A stretch of DNA of 39,512 bases. It comes from [Flexibacter] sp. ATCC 35208 (GTDB taxonomy: Bacteria > Bacteroidota > Bacteroidia > Chitinophagales > Chitinophagaceae). The notes under the pieces are model-generated. The model was given only the letters and a program-made list of their open reading frames with translations, did no database searches and was not told the DNA's origin. The DNA lies in assembly GCF_001975825.1 (NCBI RefSeq), contig NZ_MTKN01000072.1:1-39512 (forward strand), written 5' to 3'. Shown here piece by piece: positions 7,374-15,725 of this stretch; position 1 is the stretch's first letter, and each line of letters begins with the position of its first letter. The translations under genes and the position numbers were made by a program.

Positions 7374-7457
7374 ATGTCTGGGCCCAAAAAGAAAACAACA
7401 TCCCGTTACGAATTATTGATTTCAAATTTCCCAAACACTACAAAAGTATGGATTTAA
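7374..7457 (+). CDS. Short upstream ORF (27 codons) overlapping the susC start
   Basis: ATG 7374 directly follows the leader hairpin and opens a 27-codon frame (begins MSGPKKKTTSRYELL) that stops at 7455-7457, overlapping the susC ATG at 7448 by 10 nt. The position suits a leader peptide that couples or tunes susC translation. There is no homology argument for it beyond the parallel layout at the other two susC genes. Confidence 0.35.
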   Translation: MSGPKKKTTSRYELLISNFPNTTKVWI

Positions 7458-10400
7458 ACTTATGTGGTAGGGTTTCCTATTCCCGGAAGCTCTCATCAAC
7501 CAAAAATTATTTCGGAATCCACGTTTTCCGAAGTCAAATTTTACTCGTTATGAAACTGACTACCTTTTTGTTGCTAGTGGCCTGCCTGCAGATCAGCGCA
7601 AAAGGATTATCTCAGCAAATATCCCTGTCTGAAACTAAAGCACCCCTCAAAAAGGTGTTAAAATCAGTAGCACGTCAGGCGGGTATTTCCATCATTTATG
7701 ATGAAGATTTGCTGGCTTCCGCTCATCCTGTTACTATAGAGGTTAAAAACGTACCAGTACGACAAGTCCTGGATATGGCACTCGCAGATCAGCCCTTCTC
7801 CTATGTGGTGGATGGCTCCCGCATCATTGTCAAAAGTCTGCCCGAAACAAAACCTGCTGATGTTGATACTATTATCACCGTTACCGGCCGTATCACGGAT
7901 GAAAAAGGTGACCCTTTACCCGGCACCAGCATCCGTATAAAAGATAGCAAAAGTGGTGCTGTGACAGATGGTACAGGTTCCTATTCTATCAAGGTACCTC
8001 CCGGCTCTACCCTGATCGTAAGCGCTGTGGGCTTTGAACCTGTCAACTGGGCAGTGACTAAGTCATCTATGAACTTTATCCTGAAAATATCACAGACTGC
8101 CCTCACCGAAACTGTGGTAGTTGGTTATGGTGTACAAAAGAAAAGTGTTGTCACCGGCGCCATCTCCAGTGTAAGAGCTGCTGACCTGGAAAGCCAGCCT
8201 GTTACCCGCCTCGAAGGTGCCCTCCAGGGCCGTACTTCAGGTGTTACCATCGCTGCCGGTTCTGGTCAGCCAGGTTCCAGCGCTACTGTACGTGTGAGAG
8301 GTCTCACTACTTTTAATAACAACGATCCTCTCTGGGTGATTGATGGAGTGGTGGTCGATAATGGCGGTATCGGTTACTTAAACCAATACGATATCGAATC
8401 TATCGAAGTATTGAAAGATGCTGCTTCCCAGGCTATTTATGGTGCACGTGCTGCTGCGGGTGTAATCCTCGTGACTACCAAAAAAGGTAAAGCCGGTACC
8501 CTGCAGGTCAACTACAATGGTTACTATGGTAACTCTGAACCTGCCCGCAAACTGAAGCTCCTCAATGCTACGCAATATGCTACCCTGCGTAATGAAGCTT
8601 CTGTAGCTGCCGGCAATGGCATCGTCTACGCTGATCCTGCTTCTTTAGGTAAAGGCACCGACTGGCAATCCCTCATCTTCAACAACAGCGCTGCGCGCCA
8701 AAACCATGAAGTGAGTGTAAGCGGCGGTAATGATAAGTCTACTTTCTATTCCTCTTTCGGTTACCTGAAACAGGATGGTATCGTTGCTACTGACATCTCT
8801 AAATACGAACGCATCAACCTGCGTCTGAACTCTACACACAAACTGTCCAAATACGTAACCCTCGGCGAAAACGTTGGCTATGCTTACGACAAAGCCCTGG
8901 GTGTAGGTAATACCAACAGCGAATTCGGTGGCCCGCTCAGTTCCGCTATCAACCTGGATCCAATTACGCCTGCCGTAATTACGGATCCTGCTGTAGCCGC
9001 TGCCGCACCTTATACCAATACCGGTATTCGCCGCGATAAGAATGGTAATCCTTATGGTATTTCCAGCGCTGTAGGACAGGAGATCACGAACCCACTCGCC
9101 TATATTTCCACACGTCTGGGTAACTATAACTGGTCACACAACATCGTAGGTAATACCTACCTGGAAATAGTGCCTGTTAAAGGTTTGAAACTCCGCTCTA
9201 CCCTCGGTACTAAAATCGCCTTCTGGGGATCTGAGACTTTCACACCCATCTCTTACCTGAACTCATCTACCATCTCTTCCCGTACTTCTTTTTCACGTAA
9301 TCAGAATTCAGGATTTGCATGGAATATAGAAAATACCGCTTCTTATACTAAAGATATCCGTAAGAACTCCTTCACCATCCTCTTAGGTCAGGGCGCTTAT
9401 ATGGACAACCGTACAAGAGCGACCACCGTTACTTTCTACGACGTGCCTGCTAACACTTTTGAAGAAGCAAGCATGAACTTCAAAGTAGCTTCCGACAACC
9501 GTACTTCTGACGGTAGTGAAGGCGCTGACCACAGGATCTCTTCCCTCTTTGCCCGTGTCAATTACGCTTACGATGAAAAGTACCTCATTGAAGGTATCGT
9601 ACGTCGTGATGGTTCTTCCCGCTTCGGTGCCAATAACAAGTATGGTACTTTCCCATCCTTCTCACTGGGTTGGAATATCTCTAAAGAAGGCTTCTGGCCC
9701 CAACAGAACCTCGTAAACTTCCTCAAACTGAGAGGTGGCTATGGTGTGGTGGGTAATGATAACATCGGTGACTTTGCCTACCTGTCTACCATCGGTAGCG
9801 GCAGAAACTATGCCTTCGGTAATTCCGGTAGCTACCAGATCGGTTACAGTCCGAATGCCCCTTCTAACCCTGACCTGAAATGGGAATCTACCAGTCAGAC
9901 AAACGTTGGTTTTGAAGCCACTGTTTACAACGACTTCAGAGTCGCTTTCGACTGGTATAAAAAGGTGACTAAAGACATCTTGCAGAACCCACGCATTCCT
10001 TCATACGTTGGTGCAATCTCTAACCCTGCTGCGAACGTAGCTGATATGGAGAACACCGGTGTGGAACTGGAACTGGGGTATCATAAAAAGGTAGGCGAAG
10101 TAGACCTGAATGTAAATGCGAACGTTTCTTATACAACTAACAAAGTAACCAACCTGGGTACTGGTATCAAATACCTCTCCGGTGGTCAGACGTTCCAGTC
10201 TTCCAGCTATCCTATCACCCGTACCGCCCTTGGTCAGCCACTGAATAGCTTCTATGGTTTCAAGACAAATGGCATCTTCCAGAACCAGTCCGAAGTTGAT
10301 AATTACACCAGCAAAGCAGGTGGTAAAATTCAACCTGATGCAAAACCCGGTGATTTCCGTTGGGTAGATACTGATGGTGATGGTACGATCACAGAAGCTG

Positions 10401-10906
10401 ACCGTCAGTTCCTCGGTAATCCTACACCTACCTGGACTTACGGTGGTACCATCAATGCTGCTTACAAAGGCATCGACATCGTAGTATTCATTCAGGGTTC
10501 CGCTGGCAACAAGATCTTCCAGGGCCTTCGTCGCCTGGATATCCTGAATGCAAACTGGCAGACAAAAGCCCTGGGTCGCTGGACTGGCGAAGGTTCTACA
10601 AACGATTATCCAAGGCTGATATCTACTGATCCTAACAGAAACTTTACCAATCCTTCCGATTTCTATCTGGAAAATGGTAGCTATTGCAGAATCAAATCTT
10701 TACAACTGGGTTACTCCATTCCTAACACGATCACCAAAAGAGTGGGCATCGAGAAATTCAGAATTTATGTAATGAGCGAAAACCTGCTCACATTCACTAA
10801 GTACACCGGTTATGATCCTGAAATCGGAGGTGGCGTATTCAGCATCGACAGAGGTATCTACCCTCAGGCAAGATCCTTCATGCTGGGTGTTAACGCTACT
10901 TTCTGA
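7448..10906 (+). CDS. SusC/RagA TonB-dependent transporter with STN domain (beta-glucan PUL)
   Basis: Outer-membrane glycan importer of 1152 aa that works with the SusD lid and is energised by TonB. From ATG 7448 there is a 34-residue N-terminal extension, then the signal peptide MKLTTFLLLVACLQISAKG, the STN signalling domain (about 60-112), a carboxypeptidase-regulatory-like domain (ITVTGRITDEKGDPLPG, about 135-210), the TonB box region (ETVVVGYG), the plug (LQGRTSGVTI ... WVIDGVVVDNGG ... IEVLKDAASQAIYGARAAAGVILVTTKKG) and the barrel ending in aromatic F (MLGVNATF). The STN domain identifies it as the transducer for the FecR/sigma pair just upstream. The frame is open back to 7322, but 7448 has the typical AAAGTATGGA context shared with the second susC. 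ATG 7550 would start exactly at the signal peptide. Confidence 0.95.
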   Translation: MDLNLCGRVSYSRKLSSTKNYFGIHVFRSQILLVMKLTTFLLLVACLQISAKGLSQQISLSETKAPLKKVLKSVARQAGISIIYDEDLLASAHPVTIEVKNVPVRQVLDMALADQPFSYVVDGSRIIVKSLPETKPADVDTIITVTGRITDEKGDPLPGTSIRIKDSKSGAVTDGTGSYSIKVPPGSTLIVSAVGFEPVNWAVTKSSMNFILKISQTALTETVVVGYGVQKKSVVTGAISSVRAADLESQPVTRLEGALQGRTSGVTIAAGSGQPGSSATVRVRGLTTFNNNDPLWVIDGVVVDNGGIGYLNQYDIESIEVLKDAASQAIYGARAAAGVILVTTKKGKAGTLQVNYNGYYGNSEPARKLKLLNATQYATLRNEASVAAGNGIVYADPASLGKGTDWQSLIFNNSAARQNHEVSVSGGNDKSTFYSSFGYLKQDGIVATDISKYERINLRLNSTHKLSKYVTLGENVGYAYDKALGVGNTNSEFGGPLSSAINLDPITPAVITDPAVAAAAPYTNTGIRRDKNGNPYGISSAVGQEITNPLAYISTRLGNYNWSHNIVGNTYLEIVPVKGLKLRSTLGTKIAFWGSETFTPISYLNSSTISSRTSFSRNQNSGFAWNIENTASYTKDIRKNSFTILLGQGAYMDNRTRATTVTFYDVPANTFEEASMNFKVASDNRTSDGSEGADHRISSLFARVNYAYDEKYLIEGIVRRDGSSRFGANNKYGTFPSFSLGWNISKEGFWPQQNLVNFLKLRGGYGVVGNDNIGDFAYLSTIGSGRNYAFGNSGSYQIGYSPNAPSNPDLKWESTSQTNVGFEATVYNDFRVAFDWYKKVTKDILQNPRIPSYVGAISNPAANVADMENTGVELELGYHKKVGEVDLNVNANVSYTTNKVTNLGTGIKYLSGGQTFQSSSYPITRTALGQPLNSFYGFKTNGIFQNQSEVDNYTSKAGGKIQPDAKPGDFRWVDTDGDGTITEADRQFLGNPTPTWTYGGTINAAYKGIDIVVFIQGSAGNKIFQGLRRLDILNANWQTKALGRWTGEGSTNDYPRLISTDPNRNFTNPSDFYLENGSYCRIKSLQLGYSIPNTITKRVGIEKFRIYVMSENLLTFTKYTGYDPEIGGGVFSIDRGIYPQARSFMLGVNATF

Positions 10907-10929
10907 TAAACTGATAAAAGCAAATTACA

Positions 10930-12483
10930 ATGAAGAAAAAATACATTCCACATATATTGACATTCGCTATAGGCCTGCAAATAATGAGCGGCTGTAGCAA
11001 TAGTTTCCTTGAAGTAAAACCAAAAGGCACTGACCTCGAAGCGAACTATTACAAAGATCAGACTGAGGCCTTCAACGGGCTGGTAGCTTGTTATGATGTA
11101 GTAGGCTGGCAGGGTGGTAACTATGTAACCAAAGTTGGTGCCATGAACGCCGGTTCTGACGACCACTATGCAGGTGGTGGTGGTGCCAATGACGTAACCG
11201 CTTTCCAGGTATTCGCCAACTATACTCTCACACCTGATCAGGGACCACAGGATGAACTCTGGAAGAAAGGTTTCTCTGGTATCTTCCGTGCAAACACACT
11301 GCTGGAAAAGCTCCCTGGTGTACCCATGGACGAAGCGACCAAAGCCCGTTATACTGCGGAAGCAAAATACCTCCGTGCATTTTTCTACTTCGACCTGGTA
11401 CGTTTATTCAAAAATATACCACTCTTCACCAAACCTGTTTCTACCAGCGACATGTACAACGTGTTGCAGGCGACTCCTGAAGATGTGTACAAACAAATTG
11501 AAACAGACCTGCAGGATGCCATTGCAGAAACCAATCTGCCTGATCAGGTACCTATTGCTACCGAAGGTGGTCGTGCTACCAAAGGTGCTGCACACGCGCT
11601 GTTAGGTAAAGTATATCTCTATGAACAAAAATATAGCGCTGCTGCAACAGAACTGGCCGAAGTAAATGGTACAGTGCCAGGTAGCACCAATTCAAAATAT
11701 GGTTATAACCTGCTGGCTAACTTTGCCGATCTCTGGAAGTCAGACAATGGTTCCAAGTATAACAGCGAGTCTATTTTCGAAGTAGCATTTACAGCTAGTT
11801 CCGCAGGCTCATGGGATTGCGTGTCTTGTACAGAAGGTAATGTGCTGAACATTATGGTGGGCCCAAGAGGTTACAAAGCATTGAAAGCAGGTGCCCCTGA
11901 TTACGTATCAGGATGGAGTTTCCTCGTAGTGACCAAAGAACTGTTTGATGCCATTCACTACGATCCCCGTTATAATGCAACCGTTGCCAACCTGGATAGC
12001 TTACAGGCCAATGGCATTGCCAGCTATGAACCTGGTTATAAAAATACCGGTTACTTCCTGCAAAAGCTCATTGGTTTTAACTACAATAAAACTACCGGTG
12101 GTGGTAATATTGAGTTGAACTTTCCACAGGATCTGTACGAAATCCGCTTAGCTGATACGTACCTCATGGAAGCAGAAGCACTCGTGAAAGCAGGACAAGG
12201 TGGTGGCGCCGGTACCCGTGCTTATCAGTTGCTGAATGCAGTACGCGCCCGCGTAGGTCTTACTGCTATCGAAGCGACAGATGACAACATCTTCAATGAA
12301 AGAAGACTGGAACTGGCTGGCGAAGGCCATCGCTGGTTCGACCTGGTACGTACTGGCAGAGCACCTTCCGTACTCGGTAGCCGTGGCTTTATTGCTGGTA
12401 AGCATGAGATATTGCCAATTCCACTGTTAGAGTTGGAAAATACAAAGCTGGAACAAAGCAAAGAATGGGGAGGAACTAAATAA
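10930..12483 (+). CDS. SusD/RagB glycan-binding lipoprotein (beta-glucan PUL)
   Basis: Surface lipoprotein of 517 aa that caps SusC and captures the oligosaccharide. The signal peptide ends in a lipobox (LQIMSGC, Cys at about 22). The N-terminal SusD-like domain has the typical NSFLEVKPKGT and AEAKYLRAFFYFDLVRLF, TPEDVYKQIETDLQDAI and ATKGAAHALLGKVYLY tetratricopeptide-like helices. The C-terminal RagB/SusD domain has EIRLADTYLMEAEALVKAG and the ending NERRLELAGEGHRWFDLVRTG. Length is normal. It begins 23 nt after susC and is clearly in the same operon. Confidence 0.95.
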   Translation: MKKKYIPHILTFAIGLQIMSGCSNSFLEVKPKGTDLEANYYKDQTEAFNGLVACYDVVGWQGGNYVTKVGAMNAGSDDHYAGGGGANDVTAFQVFANYTLTPDQGPQDELWKKGFSGIFRANTLLEKLPGVPMDEATKARYTAEAKYLRAFFYFDLVRLFKNIPLFTKPVSTSDMYNVLQATPEDVYKQIETDLQDAIAETNLPDQVPIATEGGRATKGAAHALLGKVYLYEQKYSAAATELAEVNGTVPGSTNSKYGYNLLANFADLWKSDNGSKYNSESIFEVAFTASSAGSWDCVSCTEGNVLNIMVGPRGYKALKAGAPDYVSGWSFLVVTKELFDAIHYDPRYNATVANLDSLQANGIASYEPGYKNTGYFLQKLIGFNYNKTTGGGNIELNFPQDLYEIRLADTYLMEAEALVKAGQGGGAGTRAYQLLNAVRARVGLTAIEATDDNIFNERRLELAGEGHRWFDLVRTGRAPSVLGSRGFIAGKHEILPIPLLELENTKLEQSKEWGGTK

Positions 12484-12501
12484 CACATCAAACCGATTTA
12501 C

Positions 12502-13323
12502 ATGAAACGCTATATAGGTACTTTGGCAGTGGCAGCGATGTTGTCCTGCGCTATGCCGGCTTGTACGCCGGAATCATCCACAAAGGAGCTGGGCGCTTTG
12601 CCTACTGCCTCTTTCACCGCTACACCCATATCGTCCAATCCGAATAGGGTAGTGGTCACTTCTACTACCAAAGGAGGCTTTATCTGGAACTGGACGATCA
12701 GCGATGGTACGACTGCCACAGGGGAATTTGACACACTGCATTTCTCTAAAGCAGGAGAGTATACGGTTCAACTCACCGTATTCACAAATGGTGGTTATGC
12801 CACTACTGCACAGAAACTCACGATTGCCAATGATGCACCCACAAAAGATTTGCTGAATGCAACAGACTGGACGATCCTGAATACAGGGGGTACACAAACT
12901 ACTATCACCAATACAAATGGTACATTGAATTTCTCTAACACCGGCAATACCAATGGTGCAATCTACCAGATGGTAATGGTAAAAGCACACACTCCTTATA
13001 CCGTTGCTGCTAATATCAAAGGTGCCGGTGCTACCAACAGCTGGTTGGAAGTATATTGTGACACCATCGCGCCAGTTCAGGGCAAAGATTATGGTGGAAC
13101 AAAATACATAGCCATGAATACATGGTCCGGTTGCGGTTCCATTCCATTCGATGGTAACATCGCTGAAATAGGCTGTGATGGCGGTGGAAAAGGAAAGAAT
13201 GGCTATATGGAATTTTCCAAAGCTGATACAGCCTGGGTAGTGATAAAAGGCGGTAGCTCCGGTGGTACATTGGGTACTGGCGGGATGACGCTTTCTAATA
13301 TTCAATTCCTCGAAGAACAATAA
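12502..13323 (+). CDS. PKD-containing surface glycan-binding lipoprotein (SusE/F position)
   Basis: Lipoprotein of 273 aa with signal peptide and lipobox-like MPAC (Cys about 21). Residues about 35-110 form a PKD domain (ASFTATPISSNPN ... FIWNWTISDGTTATGEF ... HFSKAGEYTVQLTVFTNGGY). Residues about 115-273 look like a beta-sandwich, carbohydrate-binding-module-like domain (TDWTILNTGG ... VMVKAHTPYTVAANIKG ... MEFSKADTAWVVIKGG). It lies 18 nt after susD, in the place of SusE/SusF-type binding proteins, so a role in holding beta-glucan at the surface is likely. No catalytic signature is seen. Two large stem-loops follow it. Confidence 0.8.
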   Translation: MKRYIGTLAVAAMLSCAMPACTPESSTKELGALPTASFTATPISSNPNRVVVTSTTKGGFIWNWTISDGTTATGEFDTLHFSKAGEYTVQLTVFTNGGYATTAQKLTIANDAPTKDLLNATDWTILNTGGTQTTITNTNGTLNFSNTGNTNGAIYQMVMVKAHTPYTVAANIKGAGATNSWLEVYCDTIAPVQGKDYGGTKYIAMNTWSGCGSIPFDGNIAEIGCDGGGKGKNGYMEFSKADTAWVVIKGGSSGGTLGTGGMTLSNIQFLEEQ

Positions 13324-13338
13324 TTTTAACTCTTATCA

Positions 13339-13380
13339 GCTGTTTTTTGGAGCTGCCGAAAACAGCTCCAAAAAAACAGC
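13339..13380 (+). terminator. Stem-loop 1 between the binding-protein gene and GH16
   Basis: GCTGTTTTTTGGAGCTG (13339-13355) pairs with CAGCTCCAAAAAAACAGC (13363-13380) with one bulged base. The loop contains CCGAA. There is no T run after it, so it may be a partial terminator or an mRNA-stability element inside the operon. Confidence 0.55.
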
Positions 13381-13384
13381 CAAA

Positions 13385-13425
13385 CCCGATTTTGATTGCT
13401 GCCGAAGGTGGCAATCAAAATCGGG
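13385..13425 (+). terminator. Stem-loop 2 between the binding-protein gene and GH16
   Basis: CCCGATTTTGATTGC (13385-13399) pairs perfectly over 15 bp with its complement at 13411-13425, and the loop contains GCCGAAGG. It follows stem-loop 1 by 4 nt and ends 17 nt before the GH16 start, so it could lower or separate expression of the enzyme genes. Confidence 0.55.
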
Positions 13426-13442
13426 AAATTCAATCCACGCTT

Positions 13443-14294
13443 ATGCTCGCAAGATATCTCCCTCTTCTCCTTCTCTTCTTCACCTCCTGCTCCGGCAAAG
13501 GAAGTACCGATACTACCTCCACCGGGCCTGTCACCCCCACATCCCCCGTCGATAGTGGCTGGACCTTCGAATCCACTCCCACCTGGGCAGATGAATTCGA
13601 CTACTCCGGCGCTCCCGACCCCAACAAATGGGGCTACGACCTGGGTGGCAGTGGCTGGGGTAACAACGAGCTGGAATATTACACCAACTCCACCGACAAT
13701 GCCAGCGTGGCAAACGGTGTACTGAGCATCACTGCCAGAAAAGAAACAAAAGAAAACAGAAATTACACATCTTCCAGGATGGTCACCACCAACAAAGGAG
13801 ACTGGCTCTACGGCCGTTTTGAAATCAAAGCAAAACTCCCCGCCGGCAAAGGCACCTGGCCTGCCATCTGGATGCTACCTACGGACTGGGCATATGGCGA
13901 CTGGCCTAAATCAGGCGAAATCGACATCATGGAACATGTAGGTTACGACCCCGGAAATGTCCATATCAGTGCCCACACAGAAGCTTATTATTTCAAACTA
14001 AACACCCAGAAAACAAGTACGAAAAAGGTAGACAACGTCACCTCCGCCTTCCACCTCTACCGATTAGACTGGACACCATATGCCCTTAGGGGGTATATCG
14101 ATGACATGCTGGTATTCCAATTTGTAAATGAAGGGAAAGGGTACACTGTATGGCCATTCGACAAACGCTTCCACATCCTCCTGAACCTCGCTGTAGGCGG
14201 TGACTGGGGTGGGATTCAGGGCGTAGATGACAGCATCTTTCCCGTAGCGATGGAAGTCGATTATGTAAGGGTATATAAAATGAAAAGTAAATGA
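13443..14294 (+). CDS. GH16 endo-beta-1,3(4)-glucanase (laminarinase-type) lipoprotein
   Basis: Retaining endo-glucanase of 283 aa that cuts beta-1,3-glucan chains, probably at the cell surface. ATG 13443 is chosen because it starts a signal peptide with lipobox FFTSC. The open frame to 13347 only covers the hairpins. The GH16 fold is shown by WADEFDYSGAPDPNKWGYD, GWGNNELEYYT, WLYGRFEIKAKLP, WPAIWMLP and the catalytic motif SGEIDIMEHVG, with nucleophile E159, D161 and acid/base E164. FHILLNLAVGGDWGG and MEVDYVRVYK close the domain. The unbulged EIDIME form is that of laminarinases and lichenases differing from them in detail, so activity on 1,3-linked glucan is likely but not proven. The stop overlaps the next ATG by 4 nt. 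Confidence 0.92.
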   Translation: MLARYLPLLLLFFTSCSGKGSTDTTSTGPVTPTSPVDSGWTFESTPTWADEFDYSGAPDPNKWGYDLGGSGWGNNELEYYTNSTDNASVANGVLSITARKETKENRNYTSSRMVTTNKGDWLYGRFEIKAKLPAGKGTWPAIWMLPTDWAYGDWPKSGEIDIMEHVGYDPGNVHISAHTEAYYFKLNTQKTSTKKVDNVTSAFHLYRLDWTPYALRGYIDDMLVFQFVNEGKGYTVWPFDKRFHILLNLAVGGDWGGIQGVDDSIFPVAMEVDYVRVYKMKSK

Positions 14295-15724
14295 GACTAA
14301 ACCATATATTTTGCTCCCTGCTCTTCTGCTTTGCCAGTTGTAAGGGAGGTAGCAATGATACGACTACCATCATAGTCCCACCTCCCGTAGGTGAATTAAC
14401 TACTGACGTCACTTTCTGGCTCACCAAAGCAGATAAAAGTGTACTGCTGTCAAAGCAAAACGTCAGTCTGCTATTTAAAGATACCGTCAATGTGTATCCT
14501 ACTATTAAGGTAGAAGACGGCACCACTTATCAATCTATCGATGGTTTCGGTTATTGCCTCACCGGTGGTAGCGCTACACTCATTAATAAGTTGCCATCTA
14601 CCACCCAGGATGCCCTGCTCAAAGAATTATTCGCTACCGACAGTGGATGCATCGGCGTTAGTTATCTCCGCATCAGCATCGGTGCCTCTGACCTGAGTGC
14701 AGCACCTTTTACATACGATGACATGCCTACCGGTCAGACGGATGTAAACCTTGCCCAGTTCAGCATCAGCAAAGAACAAACCGACCTGATACCAGTACTG
14801 AAAAAGATCATCGCCATCGCACCGAATATCAAAATACTCGGCTCTCCATGGTCTGCACCAGTATGGATGAAAGATAACGGTGGCTTTGTAGGTGGTAGTC
14901 TCAAACCTGAATACTACGACACCTATGCGCAATACTTTGTAAAATACATCCAGGCTATGAAAGCGGAAGGCATCACTATCGACGCGATCACTCCGCAAAA
15001 TGAACCTTTGCATGGGGGCAACAACCCCAGTATGGTCATGCAGGCTACTGAACAGGCAACATTTATTAAGTCTGCTTTAGGCCCCGCATTTAAATCAGCA
15101 GGTATCACGACGAAGATCATCGCCTACGATCACAACGCTGACAGACCTGATTATCCTGCCACAGTACTACAGGATGCAGATGCCAAACAATATGTAGATG
15201 GCTCCGCATTTCACTTGTATGGCGGTGATATCAGTGCATTGACACAGGTCCATAATGCATTTCCAGATAAAAATGTCTACTTTACAGAGCAATGGGTAGG
15301 TGCCCCTGGTGATTTTGCTTCTAATCTGCAATGGCATATAACAAATCTCATCGTCGGTGCCACCCGCAACTGGAGCCGGAATGTGCTGGAATGGAATCTG
15401 GCTTCCGACCCTAACTATAATCCACATACTGATGGAGGCTGCAGTACCTGTATGGGTGCACTCACTATCAGTGCCGACGTTACGAGGAATGTATCTTATT
15501 ATATTATAGCACATGCATCAAAGTTCGTAAGGCCCGGTTCCACGAGGATTGCTACCAATGTCACCAGCCAGCTGGACAATGTGGCGTTCAAAACGCCTGA
15601 TGGGAAAAGAGTATTAATTGTGATCAATAATGCCAACGCTCCCCAATCATTCAACATCCAGTTCAATGGCAAAGTCGTTACGTCCACGTTGACAAATGGT
15701 GCCGTAGGTACTTATATCTGGTAA
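14291..15724 (+). CDS. GH30 glucanase lipoprotein, first of two
   Basis: Retaining glycoside hydrolase family 30 enzyme of 477 aa. The signal peptide ends in a lipobox (CFASC, Cys about 17), so it is probably surface-anchored. Family landmarks are QSIDGFGYCLTGGSA, LRISIGASDLS, ILGSPWSAPVWMKDN, acid/base E238 in TPQNEPLHGGN and nucleophile E333 in VYFTEQWVGA. The end is the beta-side domain (GKRVLIVINNANAPQSFNIQF). Characterised GH30 relatives with this NEPLHGGN/TEQW pattern from Bacteroidota act on beta-1,6-glucan or beta-glucosides, which fits removal of 1,6 branches next to the GH16. It is coupled to GH16 by an ATGA overlap. Exact specificity is inference. Confidence 0.9.
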   Translation: MRLNHIFCSLLFCFASCKGGSNDTTTIIVPPPVGELTTDVTFWLTKADKSVLLSKQNVSLLFKDTVNVYPTIKVEDGTTYQSIDGFGYCLTGGSATLINKLPSTTQDALLKELFATDSGCIGVSYLRISIGASDLSAAPFTYDDMPTGQTDVNLAQFSISKEQTDLIPVLKKIIAIAPNIKILGSPWSAPVWMKDNGGFVGGSLKPEYYDTYAQYFVKYIQAMKAEGITIDAITPQNEPLHGGNNPSMVMQATEQATFIKSALGPAFKSAGITTKIIAYDHNADRPDYPATVLQDADAKQYVDGSAFHLYGGDISALTQVHNAFPDKNVYFTEQWVGAPGDFASNLQWHITNLIVGATRNWSRNVLEWNLASDPNYNPHTDGGCSTCMGALTISADVTRNVSYYIIAHASKFVRPGSTRIATNVTSQLDNVAFKTPDGKRVLIVINNANAPQSFNIQFNGKVVTSTLTNGAVGTYIW

Positions 15725-15725
15725 G

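Noticed and set aside
7322..7447. Extending the first SusC protein to the start of its open frame at 7322.
   Set aside because: The start would be GTG, the added residues run through the leader hairpin, and ATG 7448 has the same context as the other susC start.
12574..13320. Long minus-strand frame (248 codons) opposite the PKD lipoprotein gene.
   Set aside because: It is antisense to a well-supported gene and rich in Cys, His and Ile with no domain. It is a shadow frame.
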